From positions 18,623 to 82,622 of the forward strand of contig JAURHS010000001.1 in NCBI GenBank assembly GCA_030833205.1: a stretch of DNA of 64,000 nucleotides, read 5' to 3'. The position numbers were made by a program, and so were the translations under genes. Below are positions 28,360 through 38,132 of the stretch, piece by piece. Source of the stretch: Prosthecobacter sp. Its GTDB lineage: Bacteria; Verrucomicrobiota; Verrucomicrobiia; Verrucomicrobiales; Verrucomicrobiaceae. The stretch's first letter is position 1. Each line of letters opens with the position of its first letter. Under the pieces are notes generated by a model that did not search any database, was not told the origin of the DNA, and saw only the letters and a list, made by a program, of their open reading frames with translations.

Positions 28360-30249
28360 TTAAGGTTGGCGCTTGCGCAGGGCGACGGCAATCAGGGAAA
28401 GGTCTGCCGGCGTGATGCCTTGGATGCGGTTGGCTTGCCCGAGGGTTCTGGGTTGGATTTCTCTGAGCTTGAGCTGGGCTTCGCGTTTGAGGCCGCCAAG
28501 GCCCTCGTAGTCAAAGTCCGGGGGGATTTCCCAGGCATCCATTTTGGCGGTCTTTTCGATCATGGCTTCCTGCCTTGCCACATAGCCCTCGTACTTGAGG
28601 TCGTTTTCAAGCAGGCCCCAGATGCAGGGGCTAAAGCGAGCCCGGATTTCCTCGGGCAATCCATTCCAAAAATTCTCCGTTCTCTTGAACCATTGGACCA
28701 AGCGGGAGCCTTCGTAGGCCTGCTCTTTGGCGTATTGATGGGCTTGGGCAAGCTCGGCCTCTTTCTGGCGGGTAAGGACAAGACGCTTGCCATGGATAAG
28801 CCCTGCCTGTTCAGCCATCGCCATGAGCCGAAGATCGCAGTTATCCTGACGCAAGAGGAGACGGTATTCTGCCCTGGAGGTAAAGAGCCGGTAGGGCTCG
28901 GTCACTCCCTTGGTGATAAGGTCGTCCACCATCACTCCAAGATAGGCTAGGTTACGGGGAAGGATGAAGGCTGGCTTGCCCATAACCTTCAGTGCCGCAT
29001 TCGCACCGGCGAGGAGACCCTGGCCTGCAGCTTCCTCGTAGCCTGAGGTGCCGTTGATTTGGCCGGCGAAGTAGAGGCCGCTGATTCTCTTGGTCTCCAG
29101 CGTCGCAGAGAGCTGGGTTGGGGGGCAGTAGTCGTATTCAACAGCATAGCCTGGACGGATGATCTCTGCTTGTTCAAGGCCCTCGATGGACCTGATCATG
29201 GCAAGCTGCACCTCGAAGGGAAGAGAGGTGGAGAGCCCGTTGACATAGAATTCTTGGGTCTGGTGGCCTTCTGGCTCGAGGAAGATTTGGTGTCGATCCT
29301 TGTCGGCAAAGCGCACCACTTTGTCCTCCACGCTCGGGCAGTACCTCGGGCCAACGCCCTCGATCTTGCCGCAGTACATGGGCGAGAGGTGTAGGTTCTG
29401 CCTGATGCAGTCGTGAGTCTGCGGATTGGTGTAGGTGATCCAGCAGGGTATTTGTTCCACATGGAACTTTTCGGAATCCCAACAGTTGAGGGAAAAGGGA
29501 GATCTGGCTTGCCCAAATCCCTCCACTTCCTCAATGCCGCGTCCACTGAAATAGCTAAAGGCCGGAGCAGGTTCATCGCCTGGCTGTGCCTCGCACTTGG
29601 AGAAATCAATGCTGCGGCCGTTGATGCGGCAAGGCGTGCCAGTCTTGAAGCGTCGAACCTCGAAACCAAGCTCTCGCAAGCTGTCCGAAAGTGTGCTTGA
29701 GCTATCTCCCATCCGGCCGCCGCTCTGGTTTTGAAGACCGACATGCAGCAATCCCCGCATGAAGGTGCCGGAAGAAATGACCAGGGAACTGCAGCTGTAC
29801 GCAATGCCGAGACTGGTACGAACTCCGCAGACTTGGTCGTCTTCGACCAAAATCTCAGCGGCATTGCCCTGATGCAGGTCGAGATTTGGCTGGTTCTCCA
29901 GCAGCCACTTCATGCGGAATTGATAGGCCTTCTTGTCAGCCTGGGCGCGGGGGGCTTGAACGCTGGGCCCCTTGCGGGCATTGAGCATTCGGAATTGAAT
30001 GCCGGTAGCGTCTGTATTGAGAGCCATGGCCCCGCCGAGGGCATCAATCTCTCGAACTACATGTCCCTTGGCCAGCCCACCAATGGCAGGATTGCAGGAC
30101 ATCTGCGCAATGCTATCGAGGTTCTGGGTGAGGATGGCCGTCTTGCAGCCTAGGCGGGCCGCGGCCAGAGCGGCCTCGACACCAGCGTGCCCAGCTCCAC
30201 AGACAATGACATCGTAATGCTTGGGGAAGCGGTAGGTGGACATGGACAC
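28360..30249 (-). CDS. mnmG: tRNA uridine-5-carboxymethylaminomethyl modification enzyme MnmG
   Basis: [64 protein letters not shown]. Confidence 0.97.
   Translation of the reverse strand: MSMSTYRFPKHYDVIVCGAGHAGVEAALAAARLGCKTAILTQNLDSIAQMSCNPAIGGLAKGHVVREIDALGGAMALNTDATGIQFRMLNARKGPSVQAPRAQADKKAYQFRMKWLLENQPNLDLHQGNAAEILVEDDQVCGVRTSLGIAYSCSSLVISSGTFMRGLLHVGLQNQSGGRMGDSSSTLSDSLRELGFEVRRFKTGTPCRINGRSIDFSKCEAQPGDEPAPAFSYFSGRGIEEVEGFGQARSPFSLNCWDSEKFHVEQIPCWITYTNPQTHDCIRQNLHLSPMYCGKIEGVGPRYCPSVEDKVVRFADKDRHQIFLEPEGHQTQEFYVNGLSTSLPFEVQLAMIRSIEGLEQAEIIRPGYAVEYDYCPPTQLSATLETKRISGLYFAGQINGTSGYEEAAGQGLLAGANAALKVMGKPAFILPRNLAYLGVMVDDLITKGVTEPYRLFTSRAEYRLLLRQDNCDLRLMAMAEQAGLIHGKRLVLTRQKEAELAQAHQYAKEQAYEGSRLVQWFKRTENFWNGLPEEIRARFSPCIWGLLENDLKYEGYVARQEAMIEKTAKMDAWEIPPDFDYEGLGGLKREAQLKLREIQPRTLGQANRIQGITPADLSLIAVALRKRQP
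29453..29468. other. parS-like palindrome TGTTCCACATGGAACT
   Basis: Core GTTCCACATGGAAC is one substitution from GTTCCACGTGGAAC; inside mnmG. Confidence 0.45.
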
Positions 30250-30270
30250 TGAGGGGGCAGTGGGTCAAAA

Positions 30271-30286
30271 TGTTCCCCGTGGAACG
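30271..30286. other. parS-like palindrome TGTTCCCCGTGGAACG
   Basis: Core GTTCCCCGTGGAAC is one substitution from GTTCCACGTGGAAC; intergenic, about 20 bp upstream of the mnmG start. Confidence 0.5.
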
Positions 30287-30319
30287 ATTGTAATCCCCGA
30301 GCAACGGGGTTGCTGCAGG

Positions 30320-31477
30320 TCAGCGGAAGCTCTTGGCAAAGTCATCAGAGCTGGCCTTGGCAACCACCTTGGTTTTTTGGAAGGTGCTTTTCTCGCCTTT
30401 CTCGATGAGGAGGCGCTCGTACTCCTTGCTGTCCATGGGGAGCTCAATGCTGCGGTCGAGCCAAGTGCTCAGCAGAATGGCATTCGCCAATTCAACGCTG
30501 TGGATTCCTTCCTGAGCGGGGGAGAGAAGCTTTTCTCCCTTCAGGATGGCATTGGTGAAGTTCTGGAGGATTTCAATGTGCTGACCTCCGCTATCGGCGA
30601 CTGGGATATCCATGTGCCAGCTTTCAGGCATGGCGAACGCGGCTTCTGCCTCCATGCAGAACTTGCTCATCGGAACGCGATTGCGCTGGAAGTGGATCTT
30701 GCTGCCATCCGTGACGCTAAGGCGACCCTGTTCGCCAGAAATCTCCAAGCGATTGATCCCAGGGGCTTCGCCAGTTGAGGTCACAAAGGTGGCTGTGGTT
30801 CCGCTGTCGTATTGAAGAACGGCGGTCACATCGTCCTCGACCTCGATCTCGTGGAAGCGGCCAAACTGGCAGAAACCGCGCACCCGCTGCGGCATGCCAA
30901 ACATCCATTGGAACAGGTCGAGGTTATGAGGGCACTGGTTCATGAGAACACCACCTCCTTCACCCTTCCAAGTGCCGCGCCAACCTCCGGTCGCATAGTA
31001 GTAATTCGTTCTAAACCAATTGGTTACCTCCCAATGAATGCGCCGGATGGCGCCCAGTTCTCCGGAGACAATGAGGTCCTTGACCTTCTTGAAGCAGGCG
31101 TTGGTGCGCATGTTGAACATGGCGGCGAAGATCAGGTTTTTGTCGCTGTGGGCAGCGATCAGGCGCTCGCAATCGGCCTTGTGCACGGAGATGGGTTTCT
31201 CCACCAGCACATGCAGGCCGCGCTGCAGAGCCTCAATGCCGATGGTGGTGTGGCTGAAGTGGGGCGTGCAGATGAGAATGGCGTCAATCAGCCCGGATTG
31301 AATCATGGCGCTGACATCCGTGAAGGCCTGTTCCTTACCCTGCAGTTCTGGAATGGGCCCGTGGCTTTCGCAAAGCGCGCCCATCACCAGGCCGGGGACC
31401 TTGCCGTTGCGAATGTTGGCGAGGTGGGCTTTGCCCATGTTGCCGAGGCCGACGATGCCGAGTCTGACGCTTTCCAT
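30320..31477 (-). CDS. Gfo/Idh/MocA family oxidoreductase
   Basis: MESVRLGIVGLGNMGKAHLANI, HVLVEKPISVHKADCERLI; ATG 31477. Confidence 0.92.
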   Translation of the reverse strand: MESVRLGIVGLGNMGKAHLANIRNGKVPGLVMGALCESHGPIPELQGKEQAFTDVSAMIQSGLIDAILICTPHFSHTTIGIEALQRGLHVLVEKPISVHKADCERLIAAHSDKNLIFAAMFNMRTNACFKKVKDLIVSGELGAIRRIHWEVTNWFRTNYYYATGGWRGTWKGEGGGVLMNQCPHNLDLFQWMFGMPQRVRGFCQFGRFHEIEVEDDVTAVLQYDSGTTATFVTSTGEAPGINRLEISGEQGRLSVTDGSKIHFQRNRVPMSKFCMEAEAAFAMPESWHMDIPVADSGGQHIEILQNFTNAILKGEKLLSPAQEGIHSVELANAILLSTWLDRSIELPMDSKEYERLLIEKGEKSTFQKTKVVAKASSDDFAKSFR

Positions 31478-31656
31478 AAGTCTTGTGAGTTTTGGGGTGG
31501 AAGGGACGGTCCATGCTAAGCGCAAACGGCTGAAGGGCAAGAACAGGCTACGCGCTGCCGGGGTGGCCCAGGCTGGTGGGCTTGATTGACGAGGCGCGGA
31601 GATTGTGGCAACTCAAGGCAACTCGCACCCTGTTGGTGCCGTTGAGTTTGGACCGC

Positions 31657-32439
31657 ATGTGGGATTTTCTGACCAGTCATTGGCGCGACGGCGTGGAGAT
31701 TCTCATCCTCGCCGCGCTGCTGTATCAGGGTTATCTTTTTTTCCGGGCCACGCGCGGGGCGCGCATTCTCACCGGGTTGATGGTCTTGCTGCTGAGTCTG
31801 GCGCTGATCTCCCAGTTGCTCGAGCTCGAGGTGATCAGTTGGCTTCTGGAGCGAATCTCCGTCTTTTTGGCCATCGCCTTGGTGGTGCTCTTCCAACCGG
31901 AATTACGCCGCGTCCTTGCGGAGCTCGGGAGTCATCGAGCCTTCTCCTTCAATCGCACGGATCCGGAGTCTCTGGATGTCATCATTGAGGCGATGCAGAA
32001 GCTCTCGGCCAGGCGCTGCGGCGCCCTGCTGGCGCTGAAGCGCGGCATCGACCTCAAGCCATTTCTGGAAACCGGAGTGGAGCTCGATGCGGCCATGAGT
32101 GTGGAATTGATCAGTACGATTTTTCACCCCAAGACTGCGCTGCATGACGGCGGTCTGATCATTGATCAAGGGCGCATTCGCGCTGCGGGTTGTGTGTTTC
32201 CGGTGAGTCAGCGTGAAGTGCGCGATCGCGCCATTGGCCTGCGGCACCGCGCGGGCATGGGCATCACCGAGGAGACCGATGCCATCGCCCTGATTGTCAG
32301 TGAGGAGAGCGGCGCCCTGTCTCTGGCTTATCGCGGTCGCCTCGAACACGATTTGGAGCCTGAGGCCCTGCGCAATCGAATCAATGAGATCCTGGTCTTT
32401 GGTGCCGGTGAAAACGCTTTGGCAGAACAAGTCCCATGA
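31657..32439 (+). CDS. cdaA: diadenylate cyclase CdaA (DisA_N domain, N-terminal TM helices)
   Basis: VLFQPELRRVLAELG, TALHDGGLIID, AIGLRHRAGMGITEETDAIALIVSEESG. Confidence 0.92.
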   Translation: MWDFLTSHWRDGVEILILAALLYQGYLFFRATRGARILTGLMVLLLSLALISQLLELEVISWLLERISVFLAIALVVLFQPELRRVLAELGSHRAFSFNRTDPESLDVIIEAMQKLSARRCGALLALKRGIDLKPFLETGVELDAAMSVELISTIFHPKTALHDGGLIIDQGRIRAAGCVFPVSQREVRDRAIGLRHRAGMGITEETDAIALIVSEESGALSLAYRGRLEHDLEPEALRNRINEILVFGAGENALAEQVP

Positions 32440-32618
32440 ACTGGAATCGCCTGAGTCAATTCCTGAGCCGCAACTGGCGTGAGAAGTGCCTGGCCCTGCT
32501 CATTGCCTTTCTGTGTTGGGTGATGATCAAGGGCCAATCAGGCCGAAGCCCCTGGCAACAATCCCCTCGCGGGGCACTGCGTGAGGCCTTTTCATTGCCC
32601 TCTTCCAGTGCGAAGTGA
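32436..32618 (+). CDS. 60-aa single-TM protein resembling the N-terminus of YbbR/CdaR
   Basis: LSRNWREKCLALLIAFLCWVMIKGQ; ATGA overlap with cdaA stop. Confidence 0.55.
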   Translation: MNWNRLSQFLSRNWREKCLALLIAFLCWVMIKGQSGRSPWQQSPRGALREAFSLPSSSAK

Positions 32619-32625
32619 CGGATCT

Positions 32626-33618
32626 TCAGCGCGGTTGTCGGCGACCGCGCAACACCAGCCGCTCGTGCAGCCACCCAGTCATCGCAATGGTCAAAAGAGG
32701 CAGCAACCCCACCTTGAGCTGAGCGCCGATCCATGGCAATTGGGGCTGACTCATCAAGGTCAAAGCACTGAACCACTTCAAGCCAAACACCCATCCGGCG
32801 TGCAGACCGATGCAGGGCCAAAGGGAGCCGCTGGTGACTCGTGCCCGCGCTAACACAAGGCCGACCATGGTCAGCGTCGTGAACTCGGCAAACAAGACTT
32901 GAGGCTGCATGAGATTGCTGCCGATCTGCGCCAGCACCTCAAAGCCGATGCCCCAAGCCTGTGGATCTGCGGGCTTCCAGTCTGCAGGTGGCTTGAGGAA
33001 ATGAAGCAGCGAGAAAAACAGGCTCGACACCCAAAGGGCAGCCCGCACTCCAATCTTGCGGCGCAGGGAGTCGAGTAAAATTCCGCGCAGCAACCACTCC
33101 TCAAGCAGGGCCACACAGAGACCGGCAAGCAGGGCATTGGGCCAGACCTGCCATCCAGGCCGGGGCCGCATCTGATACACGCCAAGGGCGGTGAGTGAGG
33201 CGCCCAGCGCCAAGAGAAGGCCGGCGGCCAGCAGCCAGCCGACCAGCAGTTGCTTGCCCCCAGGGCCAATGCGGCCCCAGGTGGGCAGGGACTCAATGCG
33301 CAGGCGTCTCCAGAGCAGGGGCAAAGTCAAGGCACAGGCGATGAGCACTGCGCGATTGAAGTAGCGACTGGGGCTGGCGCGGCGGATCTCACCACTCAGC
33401 CATGATCCCCAGCCGCTCTGATCCCACTGCTGGATTTGCAGCCACTGGGCGCAGGCGCTGGCAGCATGCTGCAGCAGCGGCGTCAGCAGGGCGGCAAGAA
33501 GCAGAACGGCGGGCAGGAAAACGAGCACGGCAGGCAACACGGACCCCTTGGATTGGGTCAAGACGGAGCAGGGGTGGCGTGGCGCGAGGGCGCGAGGATT
33601 TGGCTTGATGCCTTGCAT
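32626..33618 (-). CDS. CPBP family intramembrane glutamic endopeptidase
   Basis: EEWLLRGILLDSLRRKIG, SSLFFSLLHFL, LHAGWVFG motifs in a polytopic protein. Confidence 0.82.
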   Translation of the reverse strand: MQGIKPNPRALAPRHPCSVLTQSKGSVLPAVLVFLPAVLLLAALLTPLLQHAASACAQWLQIQQWDQSGWGSWLSGEIRRASPSRYFNRAVLIACALTLPLLWRRLRIESLPTWGRIGPGGKQLLVGWLLAAGLLLALGASLTALGVYQMRPRPGWQVWPNALLAGLCVALLEEWLLRGILLDSLRRKIGVRAALWVSSLFFSLLHFLKPPADWKPADPQAWGIGFEVLAQIGSNLMQPQVLFAEFTTLTMVGLVLARARVTSGSLWPCIGLHAGWVFGLKWFSALTLMSQPQLPWIGAQLKVGLLPLLTIAMTGWLHERLVLRGRRQPR

Positions 33619-33653
33619 CGCGGAGAACCTAGCGCATCCTGCAGGTCAAGGAA

Positions 33654-33941
33654 ATGACCAAAAACCAGGTTCACGAATGGCATGAAAACCGGCCCGAGGA
33701 CGGCCGGAAACGGTATTTCCGCGCCTACTGGAACAGCAAGGTCTGGATTTTTCGCAAGACCGATCCCGAGGACGAGGATTGGGTGCTTGTGGATCCGCCC
33801 ACGCCCAAGCTTTGGCAGGATCTCCATGGGGTGCTCTTCCGCAAGTATCAGCGCCGCCGTCTGCCATACCGCCTGCTGCAGATGGTCGAGGCCCAGCTTG
33901 ATTCCATGGGCTTGACTCCGCCCAAGGTCGGAACCCCTTAA
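33654..33941 (+). CDS. conserved-looking hypothetical protein (95 aa)
   Basis: Intact ORF, hydrophilic, W/R/D-rich MTKNQVHEWHENRPEDGRKRYFRAYWNSKVWIFRK. Confidence 0.6.
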   Translation: MTKNQVHEWHENRPEDGRKRYFRAYWNSKVWIFRKTDPEDEDWVLVDPPTPKLWQDLHGVLFRKYQRRRLPYRLLQMVEAQLDSMGLTPPKVGTP

Positions 33942-34022
33942 GCCGGGCCCCGATCACAGGGGTATCGCATTCAAGGCTTGAAATGCCAGAGGCTCTCTGC
34001 GTTGCTGAGCGCTCACATCGCC

Positions 34023-35057
34023 ATGAAAAAATACAATGTTGGGATCATCGGTTATGGTTGGGCCGCCACGGCCCACATGGACGCCATCGAGGCCACCAAG
34101 CAGGGTCAGGTGACTGCCATCTACTCCTCGCGGCCCCTGGACGCCAAGAAGATCAGCGAGAAATACGGGCACCCAGTCAAGACCTACCAACAGCTCGATG
34201 AGATGCTGGCGGACCCGGATCTGCATGTCGTTGACATCACCAGCTACCCCAGCCAGCATCGCAATCAGGCGGTTGCCGCTGCCAATGCCAAGAAGCACAT
34301 CATTCTGGAAAAGCCCATGGCCAACTCGCTGCAGGAAGTGCGCGAGATTGTCGCCGCCGCCAAGAGCAACGGCGTGATGGGCTGCGTCTGCTTTGAATGC
34401 CGCTTCTCTGGTCAGTTCACCTCGACCAAGGCCGTGATTGATCAGGGCCTGCTCGGCGACCTGCACTACGGTGAAGTCGACTACTACCACGGCATCGGGC
34501 CTTGGTACGGCCAGTTTCGCTGGAATGTGGGCAAGAAGGATGGCGGCAGCGCGCTGTTGACGGCCGGTTGCCACGCCCTGGATGCCTTGCTTATGGTCAT
34601 GGGCTCGGAGGTGGAGAGCGTGACCAGCCTGAGCACCAAGTCCAAGAGCGACATCTTTGCCCCTTACGAGTACGACACCTCAAGCTGCACTCTGGTGAAG
34701 TTCAAAAATGGTGCTGTGGGCAAGTGCGCCGCGATTGTTGACTGCCTGCAGCCCTATTACTTCCACACCCACCTGGTGGGCAGCCAAGGCAGCCTTTTGG
34801 ATGACCGCTTTCATTCCAACAAGCTGCACACCGACAAAAAGCATTGGAGCAAGCTCTCCATGCACATGCTCGACAGCGGCGATGTGGCCGACCACCCCTA
34901 TCAAAGTCAGTTCCAGGCCTTCTTTGATGCCTTGGACGAGGGCCGCGAGATGCCCCTGACCAGCTTCTCCCAGAGCCTGCGCACCTTTGAGGCGGTATTT
35001 GCCGCCGATCGCAGCGCTGAGTTGGGCGGCGTGCCGGTCCGCGTGGCGGATCTCTAG
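34023..35057 (+). CDS. Gfo/Idh/MocA family oxidoreductase
   Basis: MKKYNVGIIGYGWAATAHMDAI, KHIILEKPMANSLQEV; ATG 34023. Confidence 0.92.
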   Translation: MKKYNVGIIGYGWAATAHMDAIEATKQGQVTAIYSSRPLDAKKISEKYGHPVKTYQQLDEMLADPDLHVVDITSYPSQHRNQAVAAANAKKHIILEKPMANSLQEVREIVAAAKSNGVMGCVCFECRFSGQFTSTKAVIDQGLLGDLHYGEVDYYHGIGPWYGQFRWNVGKKDGGSALLTAGCHALDALLMVMGSEVESVTSLSTKSKSDIFAPYEYDTSSCTLVKFKNGAVGKCAAIVDCLQPYYFHTHLVGSQGSLLDDRFHSNKLHTDKKHWSKLSMHMLDSGDVADHPYQSQFQAFFDALDEGREMPLTSFSQSLRTFEAVFAADRSAELGGVPVRVADL

Positions 35058-35076
35058 GCGCGTTGAAACAACGCGC
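35058..35076 (+). repeat. perfect hairpin GCGCGTTG-AAA-CAACGCGC
   Basis: 8-bp stem, 3-nt loop, starting immediately after the stop codon at 35055-35057. Confidence 0.75.
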
Positions 35077-35078
35077 AC

Positions 35079-35122
35079 GGCGGGCCGGGCCCAGGGAAAA
35101 GAATGCCCAAGGCCCGCCTTTT
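35079..35122 (+). terminator. rho-independent terminator
   Basis: GGCGGGCC (35079-35086) / GGCCCGCC (35111-35118) followed by TTTT. Confidence 0.65.
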
Positions 35123-35177
35123 CCGTGGCAAGGCCCGGCGCAGAGGCTAGGATGGACCAGCTCAAATCCCCGCGGTC

Positions 35178-36155
35178 ATGGTTCGTCTGCTGACTCAACA
35201 AGGACAACTCATCGGTTGGAACGATGAGAAGGTGCGTCCATTTCCGGACAACCTCGTCTTTCTGGATCTGCTCAATCCCTCGCGCAACGAAGAGTTGGAA
35301 GCCGAGAGCTGGCTGGAATACAACCTGCCCACCCGCGAGGAGATGCAGGAGATCGAGGAGTCGAGCCGACTCTACACCGAGAAGGGCGCGCTTTACATGA
35401 CCGCATGGATTCCCGTCGGACTGGACACGCCAGATCCCGACAACACGGCCATTTCCTTCGTGTTGGCACCGGATTGCCTGACCACGCTGCGCTATGCCGA
35501 CCCCATGGCCTTTCGGCTGTTGGTGGATCAGGCGCGCCGGCAGTGTCCGCTGCCGATGACCAGCGATGCGATGTTTTTGGTGCTCTGCGAGTTGGTGGTG
35601 GCGCGCATTGCCGATGCCCTGCAGATGGTTGAGGCGGATCTGAAGAAAATGGCGCGCGAGATTTTTCGCCTCGATCCGCATCGCGCCAGCGCCTCAGTGG
35701 AAAAGGATTTGGCGGATGTGGTCAAAACCCTGGGCCGGCGCAGCGCGCTGGTCGCCAATCTGCGCGAAAGCCTGCTGAGTGTCAGTCGCATGTTGCAGTT
35801 CTTCCTCAACAACGCCGCCACCTGGATGCGCGGTGACCTGGCGGCGCAGTTCCGCTCCGTGATGCGCGATGTCAAATCGCTGGATGATTACACCAACCAG
35901 CAGACTCAGGAGATGACCTTCCTGCTGGAGTCCACGCTTGGCCTGATCAACATCCAGCAGAATCAGATCATCAAGATTTTCACCATTGCCAGCGTGTTGT
36001 TCATGCCGCCGACGCTGATTGCCAGCATCTATGGAATGAACTTTCAGCACATGCCCGAGCTCTCTGCGCGTTTCGGCTATCCAGCCGTGCTGGCCGTGCT
36101 GGTGGTTTCCGGATTGATTCCCATCTGGTGGTTCAAACGCAAAAAACTGCTTTGA
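35178..36155 (+). CDS. corA: CorA-family divalent cation transporter
   Basis: C-terminal two TM helices with GMN motif IASIYGMNFQHMPEL. Confidence 0.88.
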   Translation: MVRLLTQQGQLIGWNDEKVRPFPDNLVFLDLLNPSRNEELEAESWLEYNLPTREEMQEIEESSRLYTEKGALYMTAWIPVGLDTPDPDNTAISFVLAPDCLTTLRYADPMAFRLLVDQARRQCPLPMTSDAMFLVLCELVVARIADALQMVEADLKKMAREIFRLDPHRASASVEKDLADVVKTLGRRSALVANLRESLLSVSRMLQFFLNNAATWMRGDLAAQFRSVMRDVKSLDDYTNQQTQEMTFLLESTLGLINIQQNQIIKIFTIASVLFMPPTLIASIYGMNFQHMPELSARFGYPAVLAVLVVSGLIPIWWFKRKKLL

Positions 36156-36241
36156 TTTTAGGCAGCGCAATGCACAGGCTTGACGGGCCATGAGCGCCTG
36201 ATGCGGCAGGCCGGCACTCGCGGATTTTGGTTCACTTCTTC

Positions 36242-38101
36242 ATGCAGCAACGGCGTCCTCATTCCTCATCGGCTCCGCGTCATCATCGGGGCAAGGCAGC
36301 GCCTGCGCCCAGGGTCTCGCGCGAGCCGCTGCTGGAGATTTTACAGCGCCACGAGCAGTGGCTCCTCGACAAGGGCAGTGCCCCAACACCACAGGCCCTG
36401 CGCGAGTATTGGTTGGCCGAAGACCAGCGCATTGGGCCGCGTCCGGATTATCTCCTGTGGCGGATTTGGAATGTGGACGGGGTAAGGCTCAAGGGTCCTG
36501 CGATGCAGGAAACCTTGCTCTGGAGGCAGGGATTGGCGCAGGGATATTCAGGGCCTTTGCTGGCCATGGCAGCGGCCAGGGCTTTGGAGGCGCGCGACGC
36601 CGCCCCTCGCGAGGCCATGCAAAAGCTATTGCTGGCCGCTCCGCTGCAGCCGGGTGCCGTGGGCTGGTTGATGGAAGTGGCCTTGGGTCGCGGCAGTCTG
36701 CAGTCCCTGCGCGAAGCCGTGTTGCGCGAGCATCCCTCCTGGCGGGTGGGCGAGGCGTTGCCGATGTCGGTCCATGCGCCCGTGGTGCCTCGCTGGTGGC
36801 GGCGCTGGATGATTGCTGCCTTGCGAGCCTTGGTGGGTCAGGATCCCGAGTGGCTCTGCACGCTTTGGCAGACGCAGTTGCAGTCACTTTGGCCCGGGCA
36901 GACGATGCGCTGGACGCACTGGGAAACCCTGTTGGATTGGGGCAGCGCCCTGCGCCTGGCCGGGCGCAATGATGAGGCGGGGCGGGTGTTTTGGTTGGCC
37001 CTGCAGGTGTTGCCGCCGCGTGCCCCGCAGGCCTTGTTGCAGCGTGCGCGGGCACAATCCTGGTTTGTGGCGGAGTCGGCGATGAGCTTGCCCGAGGGCC
37101 TCTGCTGCGAGGAGGCCTCGCTGATTTTTCCCGGCGAGCCGCCCAACACGGCGCTGGGAGAGCAGGCGCAGCAACTTTACCGCGATGAGCGCGATGCCTT
37201 TCAGAATTGGCTGCAGGCCGTTGCGGCCATGGACGAGGCCTGGCGTCCCCTGCGTGATGCGGCCTTGGTTCTGCATCATCCCCAGGCGGCCCTGGCTTGG
37301 CTGAGCCGACGCGCGCAGGCTCAGGCCACCAAGGGTCAGCATGCCCTTTTGCAAGCCGCGGCGCAGCTTTGTCTCAAGCATGGTTTGTTGGCCAGCATGG
37401 CGCGCATTGGTCAGTGGAGCTGCAGCAACAAGGCCCTGCTTTTGCAATGGGCGCAGGCCTGTCGCCGAGCTCAGCAGTGGATGCCCTTTGGCCGCGACTG
37501 GAAGGCTTGGGAGCAGCAGGCCGCGGCACTGCGGCGGGCTTGGTGCAGGCTGCTGGACGAGCCAACCTCCTGGGAAGAGGAGGAGCTCTTTGTCTTGCAG
37601 GAGCTGTTGCTCAACCGCGCGGCCACCCTTGGCGAAGCTCTGCCTGAAGGCGCGCGCCCGTGGATGGAAGCGCAGGATCCAAGGTCGTTGGCACAACACC
37701 TCAAGGAGCATTGGCGTCTGACCTCAGCCCTGGAGAAGCAGCGGCAGTTGGAATGGTGGTCCCTGCATTCGCAGTGGCGCAGGCGCCCGCAGGCCGAGCA
37801 TCAGGCTTGGCTCAGCGTGGTGAGCATTGGCGAGGAAAAAAGCGGTCGTCGGCACTGGTTGCTGCAGACGCCCAAACGCCGTCTGCACGGGCGCTTCCGT
37901 GCCGTGGATGCCGCCTCTTGGCAGATGCAGCTGGCGCAGTGGTGGGAATTGTTGACGCAGGATGTGCCTGAGTTGCAATGCCTGTGGCTGGCCACGGACA
38001 GCAAGCTCGACTCCTGGCCGCAGGCCGATGGTCTGATTCAGCAGGTGGCCTCTTGGGAGGCCTTGTTTCGTCAGCAGCGCATGGGCTCAGGCCCCTCCTG
38101 A
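36242..38101 (+). CDS. hypothetical protein, Trp/Leu/Gln-rich, helical-repeat-like
   Basis: Intact ORF of about 619 aa, no recognised motif. Confidence 0.65.
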   Translation: MQQRRPHSSSAPRHHRGKAAPAPRVSREPLLEILQRHEQWLLDKGSAPTPQALREYWLAEDQRIGPRPDYLLWRIWNVDGVRLKGPAMQETLLWRQGLAQGYSGPLLAMAAARALEARDAAPREAMQKLLLAAPLQPGAVGWLMEVALGRGSLQSLREAVLREHPSWRVGEALPMSVHAPVVPRWWRRWMIAALRALVGQDPEWLCTLWQTQLQSLWPGQTMRWTHWETLLDWGSALRLAGRNDEAGRVFWLALQVLPPRAPQALLQRARAQSWFVAESAMSLPEGLCCEEASLIFPGEPPNTALGEQAQQLYRDERDAFQNWLQAVAAMDEAWRPLRDAALVLHHPQAALAWLSRRAQAQATKGQHALLQAAAQLCLKHGLLASMARIGQWSCSNKALLLQWAQACRRAQQWMPFGRDWKAWEQQAAALRRAWCRLLDEPTSWEEEELFVLQELLLNRAATLGEALPEGARPWMEAQDPRSLAQHLKEHWRLTSALEKQRQLEWWSLHSQWRRRPQAEHQAWLSVVSIGEEKSGRRHWLLQTPKRRLHGRFRAVDAASWQMQLAQWWELLTQDVPELQCLWLATDSKLDSWPQADGLIQQVASWEALFRQQRMGSGPS

Positions 38102-38132
38102 TCTCTCAGCGGGGCCTTGAACCGAGGGCTGT

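Noticed and set aside
30294-30309. CCCCG-agcaa-CGGGG hairpin between mnmG and the Gfo gene
   Set aside because: Only 5-bp stem and no clear T-tract; too weak to call a terminator.
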